Assembly: GCA_037043015.1 (NCBI GenBank)
Contig: CM073331.1
Location: 2,005,501-2,069,500 of the forward strand
From: Bryum argenteum
Lineage: Eukaryota > Streptophyta > Bryopsida > Bryales > Bryaceae
Length of the DNA stretch: 64,000 bases
Direction: 5' to 3'
The position numbers were made by a program, and so were the translations under genes. Of this stretch, positions 55,346 through 64,000 are shown one piece after another; the first letter of the stretch is position 1, and each line of letters starts with the position of its first letter. The notes beneath the pieces are model-generated. The model saw nothing but the letters and a program-made list of their open reading frames with translations, had not been told where the DNA came from and searched no databases.

Positions 55346-55988
55346 TGTCACGGACATGCCATACAGGGTATTATCCACACCCCATGAGTTTACCGTGATC
55401 AGCCCTACTTCTCGAAGATTTCCTAGTTTCCGTATATTTTGCAAGTTCAAGTTTTCTGGAAGATTCTAGAACCTTCTACTAGTTTCCAAAAGCTTCCTCA
55501 AGCTTCCGTATAGCTCTAGTAGTTTCCGGAAGCTTCTACAAGCTTCTAGATAGTTCTAGTGGTTTCCGGAAGCTCCCCTAAGCTTCCGGAAGGTTCCATA
55601 AGGATTCAATTGTTTCCGGAAGGTTCCATAAATTTCCGGAAGGTTCCATAAACTTCCGGAAGATTCCGCTTGACCTTCCTAGATTCCGGAAGCTCCCACG
55701 AGTCTCCGGAAGGTTCCATAGGAGCTTCCCAAGGCCTCTAGGACGTTACTCCGGAAGTTTCTTCTAGCCTAGTATATATAGAGAGTTGAAGATCGTTGTT
55801 CTTCACTCTCTTCAACACCAGTTGAACATACTCTTCCAGTTATCAATACTACTCTCTGTTCTCTTACTTTGAGTGTTGTTCTGAGTCTTGCGTGAGGAAT
55901 CCTCTCACTTCTGGTCTATCTTGGTATCCTTTTGGAGTCTCCCCTCAATCTTGTCTTTGATCTTGCCTTGGAGTTGCTGTCCGCAACA
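55346..55988 (+). repeat. LTR 3 (outer, 3') with heat-shock elements
   Basis: 643 bp ending CA, then GTCTC. The five-unit heat-shock element is at 55,454-55,476, the cluster extends to 55,761 and the TATA box is at about 55,773. It is collinear with LTR 1 without length change. Confidence 0.9.
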
Positions 55989-55993
55989 GTCTC

Positions 55994-56402
55994 CAATTAG
56001 AGTTTAGTCTAAGTGGTAGAAACGTTAACAAGATCGAAGATGTTTTGAAGATAAGGCATGAAATTGAATGCAAAGGGTCCAGTTTTGGACTATTTTTCCT
56101 TTGTAAAATTTTCGACAATTTTTACCATTGCATGGCTTTTATTTGAGCCAAGAAATTGTTTTGATGAATTTTTTATGGGTAAAGGACTTATAAAGATGAA
56201 AGTGAACATCTTTCTAGTTGGTGATTTTTTCATTGCAGTAGGTATATTGGTAGCGTTTCCACCTCAAAGTGAAAATGATGAAATTTTGCAGTTTGTTTTT
56301 GGTATTAATATGTTATGATCTCCTGATCTATAAGGCCTCATGACAAAAAAATTGGTCCACATGATCTTCAATAAGTCTATGACAAGTTTGTACAGTTGAT
56401 AT
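55994..56402. other. Host element sequence after the retrotransposon
   Basis: Continues the interior of the TTAACCCC host element. An 86-codon frame (56,058-56,318) shows no motif. Confidence 0.4.
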
Positions 56403-56555
56403 CTTAATAGCTTCTCTTCATTTTCATCTATTACAAGTTTGTACGCTTGAGCTCTTAATAGCTTCTCTTCATTTTCATCTATTACAAGTTTGTACGGTTG
56501 AGATCTTAATAGCTTCTCTTCATTTTCATCTATGACGATTTCTATGAAAATGTGT
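56403..56555. repeat. 51-bp tandem repeat, three copies
   Basis: CTTAATAGCTTCTCTTCATT starts at 56,403, 56,454 and 56,505, spaced 51 bases, with one to three differences per unit. Confidence 0.9.
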
Positions 56556-56592
56556 TTTTTTGCTAAAAATAGGCTGGCCGTTTAGGGGTTAA

Positions 56593-57896
56593 AGCACTCT
56601 AATTGAAATCTTGATTTTGGATCGTTTTAACTTGTTCGAATGTGTCCTTTTGTTGGAGGAATTTGTCGAGAGGCTCTTTTTGATAAAATGGAACCCGTCC
56701 AGACAAGTACACCTACACAATTATCCTTGAAACTTATGAACAATGATTAACTATACTTGAGTATTATTCTTGTCTTCTTGAAAATGCAAAATAAAAATAA
56801 AAATAAAAATTATAACCATTAAATTACATATGAGCCATTCATGGGAAAAAAATTCACTTGCTCTAAATCATTGGAAATTAGAAATTAGGAATGTTTTTTT
56901 TGAATTTGTGTCTTCTGTGCATGTATATTAAGGTGCTCAACTTTGTAAAATTTAATAATGAATGTGTTGTCGAGAGTGTCATATACAGTGTCCCGAAGTC
57001 AAATGCTTGATCCTGTAGGACAAAAATGAAAAGAAAAAGGACAAGTCCTCTAGCGAAGTAAACATGAGAGCCGCCTTGGGCGTAAAAGAAAAGGAAACAA
57101 TCTGTTCGTTCAAACTCCTGATGTTCGCTCTTAGGTAGCAACAAAAACTTAGTTAGTAAAGACTAGTTGTCTTAGCTGTACGCAACCCGCAAAGAAAATA
57201 TAACAACCGTCTTTTCAAACTCCTAGTGTCTATTGTTGGAAACTCACCAAAAGAACAAATACAAAAGTTACTAATGACCACTTGTTCAAGCGGTAAACAT
57301 TATACCCGCCCAAGGCATACAAGAAGATATAATAACATGTCCTTCCAAACTCCTAATGTCTGTTGTTGGAAAACAACAAAGACAACAAGTCTCTATGTTA
57401 GTTTAGACCAATCGTTCTATTAGTAAACAACAGTACCTCCATGGGCGTAAAAGAAAATATAACAATATATTCCTTCACACTTCACATATTCATTATTAGG
57501 CAACAAGAAAAAGTTAGTAATGTTAAGAGCCTTAGCAACAAAAATCATAGATACAAAAACATAAGAATCTAGTATTTCAAACCTTATGTTCGTTGTTGAA
57601 GAGCAACAAAAACAACAAATACGAAGCTAATAATGACCACCCATTCTAGCGGTAAACCCGCCCATGGCATAATTATCTTGCGTGGTCTCTAAATGGATGT
57701 CTTCAAAATCTAATGGTAATATGTAGTAAGGATCATAATGATGGTTGAGAAGGTGATGATCATGAACAAAGAAGGTGATGATTGTGAACAAAGAAAGAGT
57801 CATCATATATACTCCATCTTCCACTCATGGCCATCATCAATTATTTCCATAGTGGGGAGCATACTTTGGGAAGGAGGTAGAGGTGTGTTTTAGGGT
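56593..57896. repeat. Duplicate of 7.27-8.54 kb with GTTGTTGG satellite
   Basis: Parallels the array insertion at 7,270-8,540 but lacks the Harbinger-like element (empty site CGTTCTATTAGTAAAC at 57,411). Four satellite units of about 115-140 bp carry GTCTGTTGTTGGAAAACAAC. No gene. Confidence 0.65.
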
Positions 57897-58769
57897 TCGA
57901 CGACGACTAAGCTCGTTCAATATTCCATCGATTTTCGGTCTACTATCAGCGTGCGGGGAAAATTATTAGTTAAATTTGGTATGCCGTCAATTTGAAACCG
58001 AAGCAAGCAAGCCAGGGTGCAAGCGAGCTCTGTTTGCAGGCCCCGCTCCTCCCTCCTCCCTCGCTCTACTCTGTTGCAGTAGTTTTTTTTATCAATCCAG
58101 TTTTACTCGTGTCGGTGGTGACGGAATTGCCTGCCGGAGAGTTTGAATTTCGCTCGTGGATTTCGGAGTTTAAAGTTTCGATTGTTCCCTGCGCCTGGAA
58201 ACTTCTGTTCAGCCAGGAGTCCGATTGTGATCGTGCCAGAGGGATTTGGTGAGTTTGGTGTAACCCTCGTGGTTGATGGGAACTCCAATGCGCATCACAC
58301 CCTCCCCCCTCTCATAGAGCTCCCCTTACAGCAGCTCATCGACCTCTCTTATTTGCTCCGATTGTATGACAAATTGCAGAGTAGAGGAAGTGCTCTGATT
58401 TTTCCGCTCTTGGTTTGCGAGGTGACAATCCGCTTGATTTCGTAGTCGCAATTGATTTCCTGAGCAATAGCTCTGTTTTTCTTCGTTTTATTGCAATGCG
58501 GGTAGCTCTGTTTCGAATTATCGTTCTTGTGCGACTGAGGCATGAGAGTCCAGTTCAGCAGAATTTGAACTAATTTGCAATAATTCTCGAGTCGAAGCTA
58601 AACCACCTACATACATATTCGTGTACAAAAGAAGCATGTATAGCCCCTTAAATGAGTATGTTGTAAAACCTCAAGCATATATTCTGCGATGCGAAGAGTG
58701 TCGGGGGTTACTTTGTTCTCCACCTAGTGTTTAGATCATAGTAAACCACGGCCGCTGCTCAGATCCTCA
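57897..58769 (+). other. Leader-like segment, paralogue of 8,541-9,300
   Basis: Same order of phrases as at 8.5-9.3 kb (GCGTGCGGGGAAAATTATTA, TTGCCTGCCGGAGAG, CATCGACCTCTCTTATTTGC). It then diverges after ACTAATTTGCAATAATTC. A 100-codon frame at 58,143-58,445 is not kept in the paralogue. Confidence 0.4.
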
Positions 58770-59120
58770 ATCATTTGTATTCATTTGCAATTTGCAAGAT
58801 CGATTATGCTTTCTCAAGTCTCGCCAGTAACCATGCCGAACACACTGTTAGCTAGTAGGCTGCCTTGCCATTGTCTAGCAGGAATTGACCAAGGTTTGAT
58901 CAGCTGCGAGGAATTGCTAAGTTTTGTCGATGTCTGTGTTACTAGAGGTCGAGGACAAAGACAAACTTCATGCTCTACTCCTGAAGCTGCTCGTGGGGTA
59001 GGTAAATTGAACTCCAAGGATATTGATCAGCAGGCCCTTGTGAGCAACACCAGATCACGGGACTATAATTTCACTCTTCAAACTCGTAGTAGCTTATGCT
59101 TTGGATACATCTTTCTGTAA
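58770..59120 (+). other. Possible exon related to array upstream module
   Basis: The frame from 58,785 stays open for 111 codons. It reads SQVSPVTMPNTLLASRLPCH, CLAGIDQGLISCEELLSFVD, TRGRGQRQTSCSTPEAARGV and LNSKDIDQQALV. Its first 100 bases match the CAAGTCTCGCCAGTAACCAT block that precedes B3 copies 4, 8, 9, 10 and 12. Beyond that, the array copies diverge or stop. I recognise no domain. It may be the best surviving copy of an old exon, or chance. Confidence 0.3.
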
Positions 59121-59666
59121 GAGCAACTCGATCACTTCTTGATTACTGCAAAGTTGTTCAGCTCTAGTCACCGAATTGAGCTTGATCGACCAAAAACACA
59201 ATGAAAACCGATCATTTTGCACAGTTGCTAGGATTTGGGATTGGGAATGAAGATCAAGAAGTGTTATGCTTTAAGAACGAAGTGCACATATTCTAGAGTG
59301 ATGAGAATGGGTCACATGAAAATTCAGCTTGTTTGATCGTGCATGAAAAAGCTAGAAAACCTGAAGTATAGAAAGCGTTGTTCAAAGTGGAAGTGCACAA
59401 ACGGAGATACAACCGATGCTCAGGAAAGCAGCAGCATTCCTACCCGGTAAATCTGTTCATGGCATGGCTAGTATGAACCAAGCTCAAGATGAATGTTATT
59501 ATACTGAAGATTGCAAGGTGGTGAAGGAGGCGATGAATTTTGGTGCAGAAGTGGTCTGCACTTCAAACTTGGCAAAGAAGTTGAACAATTTGCAAGAGAG
59601 CAACTCTTACTTGGGATAGTCAGAAGAAAGTGTTGCGAACCGAAGAATCTCACTATTGCAAATGAT
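59121..59666 (+). other. Possible 3' exon remnant, unrecognised
   Basis: Shares 59,110-59,360 with 32,990-33,250. The 3' part has a 67-codon frame at 59,416-59,619 (MASMNQAQDECYYTEDCKVV, EAMNFGAEVVCTSNLAKKL) with plausible codon use but no known motif. The flanking frame is interrupted at TAG, 59,368. Confidence 0.25.
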
Positions 59667-59835
59667 GTACATTCACAAAATTTACTTGCAATTTTATGTG
59701 GGATGAAATGATTAAATGATGTGTAATGTAGATTCACAAAAAGTACTTGCAGTTTTATGTGGGATGAAATGATTAAATGATGTGTAATGTAGATTCACAA
59801 AAAGTACTTGCAGTTTTATGTGGGATGAAATGATT
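59667..59835. repeat. 61-bp tandem repeat, about three copies
   Basis: TGTAGATTCACAAAAAGTAC and TTTTATGTGGGATGAAATGA recur every 61 bases; the last two copies are almost identical. Confidence 0.9.
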
Positions 59836-60950
59836 GTGAGTCACATTCAAAGTTGTAAATGATATGTTATAAAAAAGAATAGGTAAAGTAATTGTTTGCA
59901 TGATTGATGTGATATATGTAGGTTAATTGTCCAAAAAGTAGTCATTGATTGCAATATCAAAAAATAGTAGCTCAATAATGTTCATCTCACTTGATATTTT
60001 GAGTGTCATATTCTTCCTAAAATATTCAATTTATTTCCCAATCTTATCATACAAAAGGTCATATTCTTTATGAACACTTTATGATATTACTTGATTTCAA
60101 TAAGATATTATGAGATTGATTTTGATGTCTCCTACTTTTGGTAATTCTAAGTTAGCTCACCATATGAAACCACTTATGAACATGTATATACCTTCTCTGA
60201 TCCATCTACATGAAGGTAAAGCATTAATTACATCACCATATTTCAAATAACTTATTGCTATGTGAAGTACAATACTTTAGGTGTTTGATTACTAATCAAC
60301 AAAGTAAAGACTTTAGAGTGTTCTATATTGAATGACTTTAATTCTTATATACCATTGAGGTGCTTGGATAAATTTCAGATTCCATGAGATATAACAATTA
60401 AGTTTGTATTTTAATATAATCAATTGTAAATGGCACCCGAATTATTATCATAGGCAATCCTTGAGCATCTCATCATTTAATATATATGAAAAATAAATTA
60501 GTCACTTTATCTACTCATGGATATTTTGAAATTGGTTATTGGAAATTCAGTTCTCAAAGTAAGTAGGAATATATTACTTTGAATATGTGAGCAACTTCAC
60601 TAAAGGCTATTACTACTTGGAATATTAATTTAGAAGCTTAAAATTACAAAATCAGAATTAAGCAATTTTTCAGGTTTAATTCAACAACAAAAATAAAGTT
60701 GTGAACCCTTAATTTTTTATTTATAAACTAGCAAGTTATATGGCACAATACCATGGCAAGATGAAATCATGATTATCAAGGATTGGTGTAATCACATAAT
60801 AATAGTATGATAGGAGAAATGCATGACTCTAGAAAGTATAGAATGATCGCACAACCATGACATAATAAAACAATCACAACAATAGAAGTATGGAAATTTT
60901 TCACGACCACAACTAAATAAGAAAATAAGATGATTGCACGTCAATAGTAT
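59836..60950. other. AT-rich DNA, nothing recognised
   Basis: No gene or element end that I can support. Confidence 0.5.
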
Positions 60951-61230
60951 CAGATGCACCATGAGGGCACCACGATGCACCATGAGGGCACCGCAAGGGC
61001 ACCACGATGGCACCACGCGGGCACCATGAGGGCACCACGCGGACACCACAAAGGCACCACGATGGCACCACGCGTCACCATGAGGGCACCACGAAGGCAC
61101 CACGCGTCACCATGAGGGCACCACGAAGGCACCACGCGGGCACCACGAAGCCACTACGCTGGCACCATGAGGGCACCACGCGGGCACCATGAGGGCACCA
61201 CGCGGGCACCATGAAGGCACCACGCTGGCA
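60951..61230. repeat. 11-bp minisatellite (GGCACCACGCG)
   Basis: About 25 units of GGCACCATGAG, GGCACCACGCG, GGCACCACGAA and variants. Because 11 is not a multiple of three, all three minus-strand frames encode the same Trp/Cys/Pro/His-rich pattern (VPSWCPHG). GC-rich within AT-rich flanks. Confidence 0.9.
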
Positions 61231-61246
61231 CTTAATTTGGCTTTTA

Positions 61247-61600
61247 GGTAGGGCATTTAATTTGTGTGGCAATAGGGTAAGGAAAGCGCTCTTCAATGCT
61301 AGGACATGCAAATTAACGGCTGGATGGGATAAATGCTCGACGATGGTAACACATACAAATTAATGGCAGGGTAGGTAAGTCATGCAAATTGCACCACGAT
61401 GACAACGTAGGTAGGGCATTTAATTTGTGCGGAAATGGCACGATAAGAAAAGAGCTCGTCAGTGCTAGGACATGCAAATTAACGGTGACATGAGAAAAGT
61501 GCTCGACGATGGTAGGGCAAACAAATTAATGGCAGGGTAGGTAGGGCACGCAAATTGCACTATGTTAGCAAGGTAGAAAAATTGCACAAAAATGAAAGGG
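61247..61600. repeat. 163-bp tandem duplication
   Basis: GGTAGGGCATTTAATTTGTG starts at 61,247 and again at 61,410. Both copies contain GACATGCAAATTAACGG, ATGCTCGACGATGG-type and AAATTAATGGCAGGGTAGGT phrases. Confidence 0.85.
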
Positions 61601-62268
61601 CATACAAATTGCGCAATGGTAGGGGTAGGCAAAACAATTATACAACCATAATCATATGAGACTATTACATAAGCATAATACAACCATGACAATAATATAG
61701 TATAATAAAAATCAAATCACTTATAAGATAAAAGATCGTTCCTATTGAGATAATACAAAGGTGTCTTATAACCATCATACATAACCATCATAGAATTGTC
61801 CTAGCCACACTAGATCTTTAATTAATAACTATGCAATCTTAAATTGTGAAGGTAACTCACCTAGATAAACTTCTTTGAAGACTTGTGGACACTCTTGCAA
61901 GAAAGTAAATTAATGAGAAAAATAGATAAATATTATTTTACAAAACAGGTAAGAGTTTATTCAAGTAAAATAGTTCCAATCCAAGAAAAATTGAAGTTAT
62001 AATTTGATATATCTCCTTGACAAATGGATATAGTAGTCAAAAATCAAGAATTCCTTTGTTCGAAGAGATCTTTTCATATCCCTCTTATAAGCATGATAAC
62101 TTTTGATGATCAATTTTGAAAGGTGCAACAATGAGTGAAGACAAACCTACATTCCAAAATAGTTATTGGAGGCATAGAAGTCATAAACCGAATATGGTAC
62201 CTCGGCATGCGTGCTTGTGTTTTGAAGATAAAACATCCAAATTGAAAACAAGTACAAACAACCTTTGT
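61601..62268. other. AT-rich DNA, nothing recognised
   Basis: No gene, repeat or element end that I can support. Confidence 0.45.
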
Positions 62269-62835
62269 TTAACCCCTAAATTTCCTTGTGTGTTTTCAAA
62301 GCTTGAAACCTCAAAACTCAAATTTCAACCCCTATGTACTCCGAGGAGTGAGAACCAAATTTTAAAACTCTGATTAGACTTCCAAACGTAAGCTCTCATT
62401 TAATTTCCTATTTTTAGGTACTTGTTTAAAAATTGACCGTTGGGTGTTTGTCATTTGCAAGATTACAACATCCAAAGTTTGTGCAAAAGTTTCTACCAAA
62501 AATTTTTAAAATTTCAAGGGTTGCCCTTGTGGAATTGATAGACATTTTGACTTAGGGCCCTCTGGAGTTCAAATAGTGATTTAAATATGAACAAATTTTC
62601 CAAAAAAATTCTCAGAAAAATGTGAAAAACAAAAAAGTTTTTCTTGCCTACGGTGTGAAAATTAAATTTGCATTAAAAACCCTAAAATTAGAATTTGACT
62701 TTGTAATTTGTTGCACACACAACTTGTAGTAGAGAGAACACTCAATAAAAATCTTAGGCAAAAATATTGATTCTAACACCTTCATCGAAGCTGCCCAAAA
62801 AGCCAATTTGGCTTTTTAGGATAGTTAAGGGTTAA
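62269..62835. mobile_element. TTAACCCC-terminated element, 567 bp
   Basis: Left end TTAACCCCTAAATTTCCTTG; right end, inverse, TAGTTAAGGGTTAA with a few extra bases. Its left 80 bases resemble the right end of the 33.3-34.2 kb element. Interior words TTGACCGTTGGGTGTTTG and ACATCCAAAGTTTGTG are shared with it. No transposase. Confidence 0.6.
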
Positions 62836-63310
62836 AGTAGAAGTCCGTTTTACCAGTATTAAGCCGTAAAGCTCCATGTGTGTTTGGAAATTTGAAAACT
62901 TGATAGTGCGATTTCCTACATCTAAGCACTCGTGGATGAATTCCAAATTTGTTTTATTATTTTTTAACTTCCAACTCTAAGATCTTGTACATGAGGCAAT
63001 ACTTAATTACTCCTCCAAAAATTGGACGTTGGATGTTTACCATTTGAAAGATCATAACATCAAAGTTTTTCTCCCAAGTTTTCTTTGGGCATTGTAAAGA
63101 TTGAATTTGGATTGTTTTTGGGGATGCCCTTGAAAAATTAGTAATTTTTTGGACTTGTGTCGTTTTGGAATTTGGATAGTGATTTTGTATTGAATATACT
63201 AAGAAAAAAAATCATAAGGTTTTCTTTCTCAAGCTGCTCTATTAAAACTTAAAACCTAAAAATTCGAGACAAGGGTTCTAGAAATTAGAATGGGCTAGAG
63301 TTCTCTAACA
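62836..63310. other. Further decayed relative of the TTAACCCC family
   Basis: TTGGACGTTGGATGTTTACC and GATCATAACATCAAAG match interiors of the 33- and 62-kb elements. No terminal repeats are found. Confidence 0.45.
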
Positions 63311-64000
63311 CCTTATTTATGCAACAAAAACAACAAGTTCAAAAGTTAACAATATTACCCGTTGTGGCATAAGATCATCACAACCACCCATGGTGTAAAA
63401 CAAGATATAAAGACATGTCTTTCCAAAGTACTAATGTCTGTTGTTGAGAAACAAGAAAAACAACACGTGCGGAAGTTAGTAAAGACCAACTGATGGTAAA
63501 TATCACAATCACAAAAAGATATAACAATTTGTCCCTTTATACTCTTAATGTCCGTTGTTGGGAAGAAGAAAAAAAAAAAAAAACAAGTACAGAAGTTAAT
63601 AATGACCATCCGTTCTAGCAGAATATATCATAAAAACAACAAGTGAAGGAGTTAGTAAAGACCAACCGTTCTGACGGTAAACATGACAACAATATGTCCC
63701 TTTGTACTTCTAATGTCTGGTGTTGGAAATAAAAATAAAAAAATAAAAAATTAGAAAAACACAATTACAAAATTTAATCATGACCACCTGCTCTAGCAAG
63801 AAAAGATCACAACCACCCATGGCGTGAAACAAGTTCTAACAACATGTCTTTTCAAACTTCCAATGTCCGTTCATGGGAAACAACATAAACAACACTTGTG
63901 GAAGTATAGTAAAGACCAACCGTTCTAACGGTAAACATCACACCCACAAAAGAAGATATAACATCTTGTCCCTTCATACTCATGATGTCCGGTGTTGAGA
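63311..64000. repeat. GTTGTTGG satellite block running to window end
   Basis: Five units of about 115-165 bp, each with AATGTCYGTTGTTGGGAA-type words, CAACAAGTRC, GTTAGTAAAGACCAACC and a small palindrome CCGTTCTAACGG (well preserved at 63,920). No gene. Confidence 0.7.

Larger units (their letters stand above)
47791..55988 (+). mobile_element. Ty3/gypsy chromodomain retrotransposon with three LTRs
   Basis: The outer LTRs are 643 bp each (47,791-48,433 and 55,346-55,988), start TGTCACGG and are bounded by GTCTC on both sides (47,786-47,790 and 55,989-55,993). A third, diverged LTR (49,337-49,950) lies inside, after a truncated leader and gag, and a second leader-gag-pol follows it. Pol order is protease, reverse transcriptase, RNase H, integrase, chromodomain, which places it in the chromovirus branch of Ty3/gypsy. 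All frames are broken, so it is not autonomous now. A purine tract precedes the last LTR. No standard plant tRNA primer site is visible after the LTRs. Confidence 0.9.
46364..56592. mobile_element. TTAACCCC-terminated host element, split by two insertions
   Basis: The left end TTAACCCCTAAATGCGCC (46,364) and right end GGCCGTTTAGGGGTTAA (ending 56,592) are inverted. Between them sit a smaller relative (46,672-47,620) and the LTR retrotransposon (47,791-55,988). Subtracting both leaves about 1.1 kb of host element, with phrases such as TATATCTCCTTCATCTACCG and CATATCTTCTTCATCCGAGG. These resemble the other TTAACCCC elements at 33 and 62 kb. No transposase. Confidence 0.55.

Noticed and set aside
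49337-55988. LTR2 to LTR3 as a separate full retrotransposon nested in an older one
   Set aside because: No target duplication flanks LTR2, while the duplication lies outside LTR1 and LTR3, and LTR1 matches LTR3 rather than LTR2 over most of its length.
60792-61311. Trp/Cys-rich minus-strand frames
   Set aside because: By-product of the 11-bp minisatellite, present equally in overlapping frames.

Overview
This is nuclear DNA of a eukaryote, almost certainly a plant. It is AT-rich and gene-poor, with split genes, LTR retrotransposons, miniature inverted-repeat elements of several superfamilies, plant-type B3 DNA-binding domains and a short mitochondrial nad1 fragment. A bryophyte is a guess only, from the nad1 wording and the recombinase type. 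I found no protein-coding gene that is clearly intact.

Positions 1 to about 32,700 are a decayed array of a repeated gene-like unit. A full unit runs: upstream module; promoter block with TGACGTCA and TATAAATA; a roughly 125-residue single-B3-domain reading frame; 3' module; a second 3' module; a 35-bp minisatellite; and a 260-280 bp CACTA-type foldback element. Twelve B3 copies are visible, eleven on + and the last on -. The TATA box lies 78-79 bases before the start codon in eight copies, yet every copy is broken. The array is interrupted by a Harbinger-like element (7,711-8,108), a pair of duplicated 5'-leader-like segments, a nad1 fragment (15.5 kb), a long inverted-repeat element (15.7-17.4 kb), the captured 5' end of an unrelated gene (18.3-19.35 kb), and a 4-kb nested transposon built on inverted satellite arrays (23.2-27.2 kb).

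Positions 33,000 to 46,300 hold TTAACCCC-terminated elements, an ACC-rich low-complexity tract, a roughly 0.9-kb-arm inverted repeat made of recurring exon-like blocks, and a minus-strand, intron-containing Crypton/DUF3504-like tyrosine recombinase gene that is partly broken. A perfect multi-level palindrome, a CACTA foldback element and a hAT-like element follow.

Positions 46,364 to 56,592 look like one TTAACCCC-terminated element into which a smaller relative and an 8.2-kb Ty3/gypsy chromodomain retrotransposon have inserted. The retrotransposon has three LTRs (LTR-gag-LTR-gag-pol-LTR) inside one 5-bp target duplication. Its LTRs carry a dense cluster of perfect heat-shock elements just upstream of a TATA box. 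The rest (56.6-64 kb) repeats segments seen at 7-9 kb and 33 kb, with satellites, an 11-bp minisatellite and AT-rich DNA.
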